A stretch of 21,660 nt of DNA, from assembly GCF_000003815.2 (NCBI RefSeq), contig NW_023365823.1, positions 10,223-31,882 of the forward strand, given 5' to 3'. A program made the position numbers and the translations under genes. This stretch comes from Branchiostoma floridae. Its lineage: Eukaryota; Chordata; Leptocardii; Amphioxiformes; Branchiostomatidae. Positions 1 through 9,345 of this stretch are shown here, one piece after another; position 1 is the stretch's first letter, and each line of letters starts with the position of its first letter. Below the pieces are notes generated by a model. It ran no database searches and was not told where the DNA came from. It worked only from the letters and a program-made list of their open reading frames with translations.

Positions 1-276
1 TATTATTCCCTACCAAGGGACCTTTCCAACGATACCAAGTTCGACCTTCCCGAATAACTTTGAAGAGTGCGGAATCTCAGGCGTATATACACGCGTAAGG
101 GTTACGTAGCGATATGCTAAGGTGGACGTATAGTCGAGAATATCTCGGCAACAATGTACAATATAATTTTGCGGTTTGTGGATTATTATTCCCTACCAAG
201 GGACCTTTTCAATGATACCAAGTTCGACCCTCCCGAATAACTTTGAAGATTGCGGAATCTTAGGCGTATATACATG

Positions 277-289
277 CGTAAGCGTTACG
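277..289. repeat. Dyad 1 of the unit: CGTAA-GCG-TTACG
   Basis: This is a perfect inverted repeat with 5-bp arms and a 3-nt centre, at unit positions 94-106. It is present in B units (centre GCG) and in C and D units (centre GGG). Type A units read CGTAT instead of CGTAA, which breaks the innermost pair and creates a tandem ATGCGT-ATGCGT. The overlapping 6-mer TACGTA (unit 104-109) is itself a palindrome. It could form a small hairpin or be a dimeric protein site; nothing in the sequence proves either. Confidence 0.6.
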
Positions 290-317
290 TAGCGGTAAGC
301 TAAGGTGGACCTATAGT

Positions 318-330
318 CGAGAATATCTCG
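318..330. repeat. Dyad 2 of the unit: CGAGA-ATA-TCTCG
   Basis: This is a perfect inverted repeat with 5-bp arms and a 3-nt centre, at unit positions 135-147, present in nearly every unit. Its centre lies 41 bp from the centre of dyad 1, close to four helical turns. The left arm is altered to CGATA in units ending near 3805, 4722, 8201 and 17541. It is altered more strongly (TCAAATATATC) in the units at 4218-4400 and 17222-17404. The rest of the array keeps it intact. Confidence 0.65.
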
Positions 331-749
331 GCAACAATGTACAATATAATTTTGCGGTTTGTGGATTATTATTCCCTGCCAAGGAACCTTTCCAATGATA
401 CCAAGTTCGACCCTCCCGAATAACTTTGAAGAGTGCGGAATCTCAGGCGTATATACATGCGTATGCGTTACGTAGCGGTAAGCTAAGGTGGACCTATAGT
501 CGAGAATATCTCGGCAACAATGTACAATATAATTTTGCGGTTTGTGGATTATTATTCCCTACCAAGGAACCTTTCCAATGATACCAAGTTCGACCCTCCC
601 GAATAACTTTGAAGATTGCGGAATCTTAGGCGTATATACATGCGTATGCGTTACGTAGCGGTAAGCTAAGGTGGACCTATAGTCGAGAATATCTTCGGCA
701 ACAATGAACAATACCTAATTTTGCGGTTTGTGGATTATTATTCCCTACC

Positions 750-869
750 NNNNNNNNNNNNNNNNNNNNNNNNNNNNNNNNNNNNNNNNNNNNNNNNNNN
801 NNNNNNNNNNNNNNNNNNNNNNNNNNNNNNNNNNNNNNNNNNNNNNNNNNNNNNNNNNNNNNNNNNNNN
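750..869. other. Assembly gap, 120 N
   Basis: This is a run of unknown bases. Unit starts before (736) and after (919) are exactly 183 bp apart, so the gap length preserves the repeat register. The Ns therefore look like masked or sized bases rather than an arbitrary spacer. The bases just before the gap (about 690-718) hold an unusual cluster of insertions, suggesting low consensus quality there. Confidence 0.97.
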
Positions 870-1103
870 CGAGAATATCTCGGCAACAATGTACAATATA
901 ATTTTGCGGTTTGTGGATTATTATTCCCTACCAAGGAACCTTTTCCAATGATACCAAGTTCGACCCTCCCGAATAACTTTGAAGAGTGCGGAATCTCAGG
1001 CGTATATACATGCGTAAGCGTTACGTAGCGGTATGCTAAGGTGGACCTATAGTCGAGAATATCTCGGCAACAATGTACAATATAATTTTTGCGGTTTGTG
1101 GAT

Positions 1104-1495
1104 TATTATTCCCTACCAAGGGACCTTTTCAATGATACCAAGTTCGACCCTCCCGAATAACTTTGAAGATTGCGGAATCTTAGGCGTATATACATGCGTA
1201 AGCGTTACGTAGCGGTAAGCTAAGGTGGACCTATAGTCGAGAATATCTCGGCAACAATGTACAATATAATATTGCGGTTTGTGGATTATTATGCCCTACC
1301 AAGAAACCTTTCCAATGATACCAAGTTCGACCTTCCCGAATAACTTTGAAGAGTGCGGAATCTCAGGCGTATATACATGCGTATGCGTTACGTAGCGGTA
1401 AGCTAAGGTGGACCTATAGTCGAGAATATCTCGGCAACAATGTACAATAAAATTTTGCGGTTTGTGGATTATTATTCCTTACCAAGGAGCCTTTC
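1104..1495 (+). repeat. Duplicated left flank of the D block (copy 1)
   Basis: This block matches 8431-8822 at a constant offset of 7327 bp. Shared rare variants are ATAATATTGCGG, TTATGCCC (G for T) and AAGGAGCC. I see only two differences (ACAATAAAA versus ACAATATAA, and CCTTACC versus CCCTACC). In this copy the block runs into the D-type amplification. In the other copy it runs straight into an N gap. Confidence 0.8.
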
Positions 1496-3302
1496 TACAA
1501 CGATACCAAGTTCGACGCTTCCCGAATAACTTTGAAGATTGAGGAATCTTAGGCGTATATACATGCGTAAGGGTTACGTAGCGGTAAGCTAAGGTGGACC
1601 TGTAGTCGAGAATATCTCGGCAACAATGTACAATATAATTTTGCGGTTTGTGGATTATTATTCCCTACCAAGAGACCTTTCCAACGATACCAAGTTCGAC
1701 CCTCCCGAATAACTTTGAAGATTGAGGAATCTTAGGCGTATATACATGCGTAAGGGTTACGTAGCGGTAAGCTAAGGTGGACCTGTTGTCGAGAATATCT
1801 CGGCAACAATGTACAATATAATTTTGCGGTTTGTGGATTATTATTCCCTACCAAGGAACCTTTCCAACGATACCAAGTTCGACCCTCCCGAATAACTTTG
1901 AAGATTGAGGAATCTTAGGCGTATATACATGCGTAAGGGTTACGTAGCGGTAAGCTAAGGTGGACCTGTTGTCGAGAATATCTCGGCAACAATGTACAAT
2001 ATAATTTGGCGGTTTGTGGATTATTATTCCCTACCAAGGGACCTTTCCAACGATACCAAGTTCGACCCTCCCGAATAACTTTGAAGATTGAGGAATCTTA
2101 GGCGTATATACATGCGTAAGGGTTACGTAGCGGTAAGCTAAGGTGGACCTGTTGTCGAGAATATCTCGGCAACAATGTACAATATAATTTTGCGGTTTGT
2201 GGATTATTATTCCCTACCAAGGGACCTTTCCAACGATACCAAGTTCGACCCTCCCGAATAACTTTGAAGATTGAGGAATCTTAGGCGTATATACATGCGT
2301 AAGGGTTACGTAGCGGTAAGCTAAGGTGGACCTGTTGTCGAGAATATCTCGGCAACAATGTACAATATAATTTTGCGGTTTGTGGATTATTATTCCCTAC
2401 CAAGGGACCTTTCCAACGATACCAAGTTCGACCCTCCCGAATAACTTTGAAGATTGAGGAATCTTAGGCGTATATACATGCGTAAGGGTTACGTAGCGGT
2501 AAGCTAAGGTGGACCTGTTGTCGAGAATATCTCGGCAACAATGTACAATATAATTTTGCGGTTTGTGGATTATTATTCCCTACCAAGGGACCTTTCCAAC
2601 GATACCAAGTTCGACCCTCCCGAATAACTTTGAAGATTGAGGAATCTTAGGCGTATATACATGCGTAAGGGTTACGTAGCGGTAAGCTAAGGTGGACCTG
2701 TTGTCGAGAATATCTCGGCAACAATGTACAATATAATTTTGCGGTTTGTGGAGTATTATTCCCTACCAAGGGACCTTTCCAACGATACCAAGTTCGACCC
2801 TCCCGAATAACTTTGAAGATTGAGGAATCTTAGGCGTATATACATGCGTAAGGGTTACGTAGCGGTAAGCTAAGGTGGACCTGTTGTCGAGAATATCTCG
2901 GCAACAATGTACAATATAATTTTGCGGTTTGTGGATTATTATTCCCTACCAAGGGACCTTTCCAACGATACCAAGTTCGACCCTCCCGAATACCTTTGAA
3001 GATTGAGGCATCTTAGGCGTATATACACGCGTATGGGTTACGTAGCGGTAAGCTAAGGTTGACCTGTTGTCGAGAATATCTCGGCAACAATGTACAATAT
3101 AATTTTGCGGTTTGTGGAGTATTATTCCCTACCAAGGGACCTTTCCAACGATACCAAGTTCGACCCTCCCGAATAACTTTGAAGATTGAGGAATCTTAGG
3201 CGTATATACATGCGTAAGGGTTACGTAGCGGTAAGCTAAGGTGGACCTGTTGTCGAGAATATCTCGGCAACAATGTACAATATAATTTTGCGGTTTGTGG
3301 AT
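1470..3302 (+). repeat. Homogenised block of ten type D units
   Basis: Nine consecutive units starting at 1656, 1839, 2022, 2205, 2388, 2571, 2754, 2937 and 3120 share GATTGAGG (C to A at unit 70), CGTAAGGG and CCTGTTGTCG (unit 127-136). A transitional unit at 1470 has GATTGAGG but CCTGTAGTCG. Spacing is exactly 183 bp from 1656 on. The units are nearly identical, except the one at 2937, which has several private changes. Neighbouring DNA is a mosaic of A, B and C types, so this block was amplified as a single unit rather than as a multi-unit module. The right edge falls inside the unit at 3303, which begins D-like (CCAACG) and continues B-like (GATTGCGG). Confidence 0.9.
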
Positions 3303-3485
3303 TATTATTCCCTACCAAGGGACCTTTCCAACGATACCAAGTTCGACCCTCCCGAATAACTTTGAAGATTGCGGAATCTTAGGCGTATATACATGCGTAA
3401 GCGTTACGTAGCGGTAAGCTAAGGTGGACCTATAGTCGAGAATATCTCGGCAACAATGTACAATATAATTTTGCGGTTTGTGGAT

Positions 3486-3896
3486 TATTATTCCCTACCA
3501 AGGAACCTTTCCAATGATACCAAGTTCGACCCTCCCGAATAACTTTGAAGAGTGCGGAATCTTAGGCGTATATACACGCGTAAGCGTTACGTAGCGATAT
3601 GCTAAGGTGGACCTATAGTCGAGAATATCTCGGCAACAATGTACAATATAATTTTGCGGTTTGTGGATTATTATTCCCTACCAAGGGACCTTTCCAATGA
3701 TACCAAGTTCGACCCTCCCGAATAACTTTGAAGATTGCGGAATCTTAGGCGTATATACATGCGTAAGCGTTACGTAGCGATATGCTAAGGTGGACCTATA
3801 GTCGATAATATCTCGGCAACAATGTACAATATAATTTTGCGGTTTGTGGATTATTATTCCCTACCAAGGAACCTTTCCAATGATACCAAGTTCGAC
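3486..3896 (+). repeat. Duplicated right flank of the D block (copy 1)
   Basis: This matches 9346-9756 at a constant offset of 5860 bp, with about four differences. The first unit has an otherwise unseen combination (GAGTGCGG with CTTAGG and CACGCG), shared only by 3486 and 9346. The next unit is B-like with GATATGC in both places. The match resumes after the N run, with 4049-4217 corresponding to 9909-10077. Confidence 0.75.
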
Positions 3897-4048
3897 NNNN
3901 NNNNNNNNNNNNNNNNNNNNNNNNNNNNNNNNNNNNNNNNNNNNNNNNNNNNNNNNNNNNNNNNNNNNNNNNNNNNNNNNNNNNNNNNNNNNNNNNNNNN
4001 NNNNNNNNNNNNNNNNNNNNNNNNNNNNNNNNNNNNNNNNNNNNNNNN
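3897..4048. other. Assembly gap, 152 N
   Basis: This is a run of unknown bases spanning the end of one unit and the start of the next. Unit starts at 3852 and 4218 are exactly 366 bp apart, so register is preserved. The flanks correspond to 9712-9756 and 9909 onward at offset 5860. The hidden bases are therefore probably close to 9757-9908, ending in an A unit; that is inference. Confidence 0.97.
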
Positions 4049-4540
4049 AAGGGACCTTTTCAATGATACCAAATTCGACCCTCCCGAATAACTTTGAAGA
4101 TTGCGGAATCTTAGGCGTATATACATGCGTAAGCGTTACGTAGCGGTAAGCTAAGGTGGACCTATAGTCGAGAATATCTCGGCAACAATGTACAATATAA
4201 TTTTGCGGTTTGTGGATTATTATTCCCTACCAAGGAACCTTTCCAATGATAAGAAGTTCGACCCTCCCGAATAACTTTGAAGAGTGCGGAATCTCAGGCG
4301 TATATACATGCGTATGCGTTACGTAGCGGTAAGTTAAGGTGGACCTATAGTCAAATATATCTCGGCAACAATGTACAATATAATTTTGCGGTTTGTGGAT
4401 TATTATTCCCTACCAAGGGGCCTTTCTATCGATACCAAGTTCGACCTTCCCGAATAACTTTGAAGATTGCGGAATCTCAGGCGTATATACACGCGTAAGG
4501 GTTACGTAGCGATATGCTAAGGTGGACCTATAGTCGAGAA
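4049..4540 (+). repeat. Segmental duplicate of 17053-17544
   Basis: The offset is 13004 bp, with two differences seen over about 490 bp (AAATTCG versus AAGTTCG, CTATCG versus CTAACG). Both copies hold the same odd A unit with GATAAGAAG, GTAAGTTAAGG and TCAAATATATC. These variants occur nowhere else in the window, so common descent of the block is clear. Confidence 0.85.
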
Positions 4541-4583
4541 TATCTCGGCAACAATGTACAATATAATTTTGCGGTTTGTGGAT

Positions 4584-5315
4584 TATTATTCCCTACCAAG
4601 GGACTTTTCCAATGATACCAAGTTCGACCCTCCCGAATAACTTTGAAGATTGCGGAATCTTAGGCGTATATACATGCGTAAGCGTTACGTAGCGATATGC
4701 TAAGGTGGACCTATAGTCGATAATATCTCGGCAACAATGTACAATATAATTTTGCGGTTTGTGGATTATTATTCCCTACCAAGGAACCTTTCCAATGATA
4801 CCAAGTTCGACCCTCCCGAATAACTTTGAAGAGTGCGGAATCTCAGGCGTATATACATGCGTATGCGTTACGTAGCGGTATGCTAAGGTGGACCTATAGT
4901 CGAGAATATCTCGGCAACAATGAACAATATAATTTTGCGGTTTGTGGATTATTATTCCCTACCAAGGGACCTTTCCAATGATACCAAGTTCGACCCTCCC
5001 GAATAACTTTGAAGATTGCGGAATCTCAGGCGTATATACATGCGTAAGCGTTACGTAGCGGTAAGCTAAGGTGGACCTATAGTCGAGAATATCTCGGCAA
5101 CAATGTACAATATAATTTTGCGGTTTGTGGATTATTATTCCCTACCAAGAAACCTTTCCAATGATACCAAGTTCGACCTTCCCGAATAACTTTGAAGAGT
5201 GCGGAATCTCAGGCGTATATACATGCGTATGCGTTACGTAGCGGTAAGCTAAGGTGGACCTATAGTCGAGAATATCTCGGCAACAATGTACAATATAATT
5301 TTGCGGTTTGTGGAT
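4584..5315 (+). repeat. Four-unit module B'-A-B-A' (copy 1)
   Basis: This 732-bp module contains a B-like unit with GATATGC, then an A unit with GGTATGC and TGAACAAT, then a B-like unit, then an A unit with AAGAAACC. The same order recurs at 8065-8796, 9529-10260 and 19785-20516. Its start is probably also present at 3669, running into a gap. In this copy the third unit is a variant with CCTTTCCAATG and CTCAGG. Confidence 0.65.
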
Positions 5316-5668
5316 TATTATTCCCTACCAAGGGACCTTTCCAACGATACCAAGTTCGACCTTCCCGAATAACTTTGAAGAGTGCGGAATCTCAGGCGTA
5401 TATACACGCGTAAGGGTTACGTAGCGATATGCTAAGGTGGACCTATAGTCGAGAATATCTCGGCAACAATGTACAATATAATTTTGCGGTTTGTGGATTA
5501 TTATTCCCTACCAAGGGACCTTTTCAATGATACCAAGTTCGACCCTCCCGAATAACTTTGAAGATTGCGGAATCTTAGGCGTATATACATGCGTAAGCGT
5601 TACGTAGCGGTAAGCTAAGGTGGACCTATAGTCGAGAATATCTCGGCAACAATGTACAATATAATTTT
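5133..5668 (+). repeat. Segmental duplicate of 18137-18672
   Basis: The offset is 13004 bp, the same as for 4049/17053, and I see no difference in the compared stretch. It contains an A unit (AAGAAACC), a C-like unit (CCAACG, GAGTGCGG) and a B unit. The equal offset on both sides of a mismatching interval (4584-5132 versus 17588-18136) shows one larger duplication with an internal replaced patch. Confidence 0.8.
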
Positions 5669-5867
5669 AGCGCGTTGTGGATTATTATTCCCTGCCAAGG
5701 AACCTTTCCAATGATACCAAGTTCGACCCTGCCGAATAACTTTGAAGAGTGCGCGAACCGCAGGCGTGTATACATGCGTATGCGTTACGTAGCGGTAAGC
5801 TTAAGGTGGACCTATAGTCGAGAATATCTCGGCAACAATGTACAATATAATTTGCGGTTTTGTGGAT
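5669..5867 (+). repeat. Unusually diverged unit
   Basis: Changes are crowded here: TTTTAGCGCGTTGTGG before the unit start at 5683, CCCTGCCG, then GAGTGCGCGAACCGCAGG and GTGTATACATG, then AAGCTTAAGG, with single-base insertions shifting the next start to 5868. Equivalent units at 367 and 18686 lack nearly all of these. Most changes add G or C. It is either a locally mutated unit or a stretch of poor consensus. Neighbouring units are normal. Confidence 0.7.
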
Positions 5868-6233
5868 TATTATTCCCTACCAAGGGACCTTTCCAACGAT
5901 ACCAAGTTCGACCCTCCCGAATAACTTTGAAGATTGCGGAATCTCAGGCGTATATACATGCGTATGCGTTACGTAGCGGTAAGCTAAGGTGGACCTATAG
6001 TCGAGAATATCTCGGCAACAATGTACAATATCATTTTGCGGTTTGTGGATTATTATTCCCTACCAAGGGACCTTTCCAATGATACCAAGTTCGACCTTCC
6101 CGAATAACTTTGAAGAGTGCGGAATCTCAGGCGTATATACATGCGTATGCGTTACGTAGCGGTAAGCTAAGGTGGACCTATAGTCGAGAATATCTCGGCA
6201 ACAATGTACAATATAATTTTGCGGTTTGTGGAT

Positions 6234-6416
6234 TATTATTCCCTACCAAGGGACCTTTCCAATGATACCAAGTTCGACCGTCCCGAATAACTTTGAAGAT
6301 TGCGGAATCTTAGGCGTATATACATGGGTAAGCGTTACGTAGCGGTAAGCTAAGGTGGACCTGTTGTCGAGAATATCTCGGCAACAATGTACAATATAAT
6401 TTTGCGGTTTGTGGAT
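6234..6416 (+). repeat. Isolated unit with D-type 3' part
   Basis: This B-like unit (GATTGCGG, CTTAGG, GCGTAAGCG) carries CCTGTTGTCG at 6360-6369. That variant is otherwise confined to the block at 1656-3302. It lacks the D mark GATTGAGG. It also has private changes CCGTCCC and CATGGGTAAG. It may be a conversion patch from D, or a relic of the state that gave rise to D. Confidence 0.65.
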
Positions 6417-6782
6417 TATTATTCCCTACCAAGGAACCTTTCCAATGATACCAAGTTCGACCCTCCCGAATAACTTTGAAGAGTGCGGAATGTCAGGCGT
6501 ATATACATGCGTATGCGTTACGTAGCGGTAAGCTAAGGTTGACCTATAGTCGAGAATATCTCGGCAACAATGTACAATATAATTTTGCGGTTTGTGGATT
6601 ATTATTCCCTACCAAGGGGCCTTTCTAACGATACCAAGTTCGACCTTCCCGAATAACTTTGAAGATTGCGGAATCTCAGGCGTATATACACGCGTATGCG
6701 TTACGTAGCGGTAAGCTAAGGTGGACCTATAGTCGAGAATATCTCGGCAACAATGTACAATATAATTTTGCGGTTTGTGGAT

Positions 6783-7331
6783 TATTAATCCTTACCAAGG
6801 GACCTTTCTAACGATACCAAGTTCGACCTTCCCGAATAACTTCGAAGATTGCGGAATCTCAGGCGTATATACACGCGTAAGGGTTACGTAGCGATATGCT
6901 AAGGTGGACCTATAGTCGAGAATATCTCGGCAACAATGTACAATATAATTTTGCGGTTTGTGGATTATTATTCCCTACCAAGGGAACTTTTCAATGATAC
7001 CAAGTTCGACCCTCCCGAATAACTTTGAAGATTGCGGAATCTTAGGCGTATATACATGCGTAAGCGTTACGTAGCGGTAAGCTAAGGTGGACCTATAGTC
7101 GAGAATATCTCGGCAACAATGTACAATATAATTTTGCGGTTTGTGGATTATTATTCCCTACCAAGAAACCTTTCCAATGATACCAAGTTCGACCTTCCCG
7201 AATAACTTTGAAGAGTGCGGAATCTCAGGCGTATATACATGCGTATGCGTTACGTAGCGGTAAGCTAAGGTGGACCTATAGTCGAGAATATCTCGGCAAC
7301 AATGTACAATATAATTTTGCGGTTTGTGGAT
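6783..7331 (+). repeat. Three-unit module C*-B*-A' (549 bp)
   Basis: The C unit has CCTTACC, CTAACG and ACTTCGAAG. It is followed by a B unit with the marker GGGAACTTTTC and an A unit with AAGAAACC. The same order and markers are found at 10261, 14107, 14656 and 16307, with the first two units again at 21252. Confidence 0.7.
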
Positions 7332-8064
7332 TATTATTCCCTACCAAGGGACCTTTCCAATGATACCAAGTTCGACCTTCCCGAATAACTTTGAAGATTG
7401 CGGAATCTCAGGCGTATATACATGCGTAAGGGTTACGTAGCGATATGCTAAGGTGGACCTATAGTCGAGAATATCTCGGCAACAATGTACAATATAATTT
7501 TGCGGTTTGTGGATCATTATTCCCTACCAAGGGACCTTTCCAATGATACCAAGTTCGACCTTCCCGAATAACTTCGAAGATTGCGGAATCTCAGGCGTAT
7601 ATACACGCGTATAGGGTTACGTAGCGATATGCTAAGGTGGACCTATAGTCGAGAATATCTCGGCAACAATGTACAATATAATTTTGCGGTTTGTGGATTA
7701 TTATTCCCTACCAAGGGACCTTTCCAATGATACCAAGTTCGACCCTCCCGAATAACTTTGAAGAGTGCGGAATCTCACGCGTATATACATGCGTAAGCGT
7801 TACGTAGCGGTAAGCTAAGGTGGACCTATAGTCGAGAATATCTCGGCAACAATGTACAATATAATTCTGCGGTTTGTGGATTATTATTCCCTACCAAGGG
7901 ACCTTTCTAACGATACCAAGTTCGACCTTCCCGAATAACTTTGAAGATTGCGGAATCTCAGGCGTATATACACGCGTAAGGGTTACGTAGCGATATGCTA
8001 AGGTGGACCTATAGTCGAGAATATCTCGGCAACAATGTACAATATAATTTTGCGGTTTGTGGAT

Positions 8065-8796
8065 TATTATTCCCTACCAAGGGATCTTTCCAATGATACC
8101 AAGTTCGATCCTCCCGAATAACTTTGAAGATTGCGGAATCTTAGGCGTATATACATGCGTAAGCGTTACGTAGCGATATGCTAAGGTGGACCTATAGTCG
8201 ATAATATCTCGGCAACAATGTACAATATAATTTTGCGGTTTGTGGATTATTATTCCCTACCAAGGAACCTTTCCAATGATACCAAGTTCGACCCTCCCGA
8301 ATAACTTTGAAGAGTGCGGAATCTCAGGCGTATATACATGCGTATGCGTTACGTAGCGGTATGCTAAGGTGGACCTATAGTCGAGAATATCTCGGCAACA
8401 ATGAACAATATAATTTTGCGGTTTGTGGATTATTATTCCCTACCAAGGGACCTTTTCAATGATACCAAGTTCGACCCTCCCGAATAACTTTGAAGATTGC
8501 GGAATCTTAGGCGTATATACATGCGTAAGCGTTACGTAGCGGTAAGCTAAGGTGGACCTATAGTCGAGAATATCTCGGCAACAATGTACAATATAATATT
8601 GCGGTTTGTGGATTATTATGCCCTACCAAGAAACCTTTCCAATGATACCAAGTTCGACCTTCCCGAATAACTTTGAAGAGTGCGGAATCTCAGGCGTATA
8701 TACATGCGTATGCGTTACGTAGCGGTAAGCTAAGGTGGACCTATAGTCGAGAATATCTCGGCAACAATGTACAATATAATTTTGCGGTTTGTGGAT
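8065..8796 (+). repeat. Four-unit module B'-A-B-A' (copy 2)
   Basis: This has the same order as 4584-5315. The B' unit has GATATGC and CGATAATATC, the A unit has GGTATGC and TGAACAAT, then come a plain B and an A unit with AAGAAACC. The last two units carry ATAATATTGCGG and TTATGCCC, shared only with 1104-1469. Confidence 0.65.
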
Positions 8797-8822
8797 TATT
8801 ATTCCCTACCAAGGAGCCTTTC

Positions 8823-8943
8823 NNNNNNNNNNNNNNNNNNNNNNNNNNNNNNNNNNNNNNNNNNNNNNNNNNNNNNNNNNNNNNNNNNNNNNNNNNNNNN
8901 NNNNNNNNNNNNNNNNNNNNNNNNNNNNNNNNNNNNNNNNNNN
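8823..8943. other. Assembly gap, 121 N
   Basis: This is a run of unknown bases. Unit starts at 8797 and 8980 are 183 bp apart, so register is kept. The gap opens at the exact equivalent of 1496, the left edge of the D block in the paralogous segment. A collapsed D-like block here is therefore possible. Confidence 0.97.
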
Positions 8944-9345
8944 GCAACAATGTACAATATAATTTTGCGGTTTGTGGATTATTATTCCCTACCAAGGAAC
9001 CTTTCCAATGATACCAAGTTCGACCCTCCCGAATAACTTTGAAGAGTGCGGAATCTCAGGCGTATATACATGCGTATGCGTTACGTAGCGGTATGCTAAG
9101 GTGGACCTATAGTCGAGAATATCTCGGCAACAATGTACAATATAATTTTGCGGTTTGTGGATTATTATTCCCTACCAAGGAACCTTTTCAATGATACCAA
9201 GTTCGACCCTCCCGAATAACTTTGAAGAGTGCGGAATCTCAGGCGTATATACATGCGTAAGCGTTACGTAGCGGTAAGCTAAGGTGGACCTATAGTCGAG
9301 AATATCTCGGCAACAATGTACAATATAATTTTGCGGTTTGTGGAT

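Larger units (their letters stand above)
184..366 (+). repeat. Representative type B unit (reference for unit numbering)
   Basis: This complete 183-bp unit has no insertions and serves as the numbering reference, with unit position 1 at 184. Type B hallmarks are CCTTTTCAATG at unit 21-31, CCCTCCC at 45-51, GATTGCGG at 65-72, CTTAGG at 76-81, CATGCGTAAGCG at 90-101 and GGTAAGC at 111-117. Differences between types cluster in unit positions 9-132. The stretch from about 133 through 183 and on to about 8 of the next unit is almost invariant across the window. Confidence 0.9.
1..549 (+). repeat. Three-unit block recurring at 5316 and 18320
   Basis: The first three units are a C-like unit with CCAACG and GAGTGCGG, then a plain B unit, then an A unit with the rare CCCTGCC. 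The same order with the same private variants is found at 5316-5867 and 18320-18868. The only difference I see between 1-549 and 18320-18868 is GGACGTA for GGACCTA near 127. The third unit of the 5316 copy is strongly diverged. This indicates duplication of a multi-unit block rather than independent mutation. Confidence 0.75.

Noticed and set aside
212-240. tRNA gene around the GTTCGACC motif
   Set aside because: No cloverleaf can be drawn. The acceptor and anticodon arms are missing, and only the T-loop-like word is present.
250-262. Telomere-like words TTAGGC (nematode) or TTAGG (insect) inside B and D units
   Set aside because: They occur once per unit as part of GAATCTTAGGCGTA, never in tandem, and type A and C units read CTCAGGC instead. 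This is coincidence and not evidence of host group.
750-869. Open frames crossing N runs (for example near 677-951, 3822-4143, 13731-14084 and 15214-15861)
   Set aside because: They are artefacts of translating unknown bases; most of their length is N.
5192-5413. 73-codon open frame repeated near-identically at 4277, 5192 and 18196, with a longer one at 5675-6082
   Set aside because: These are satellite units read in a frame that lacks stops for a while. They start inside a unit, have no protein motif, and recur only because the DNA block is duplicated.
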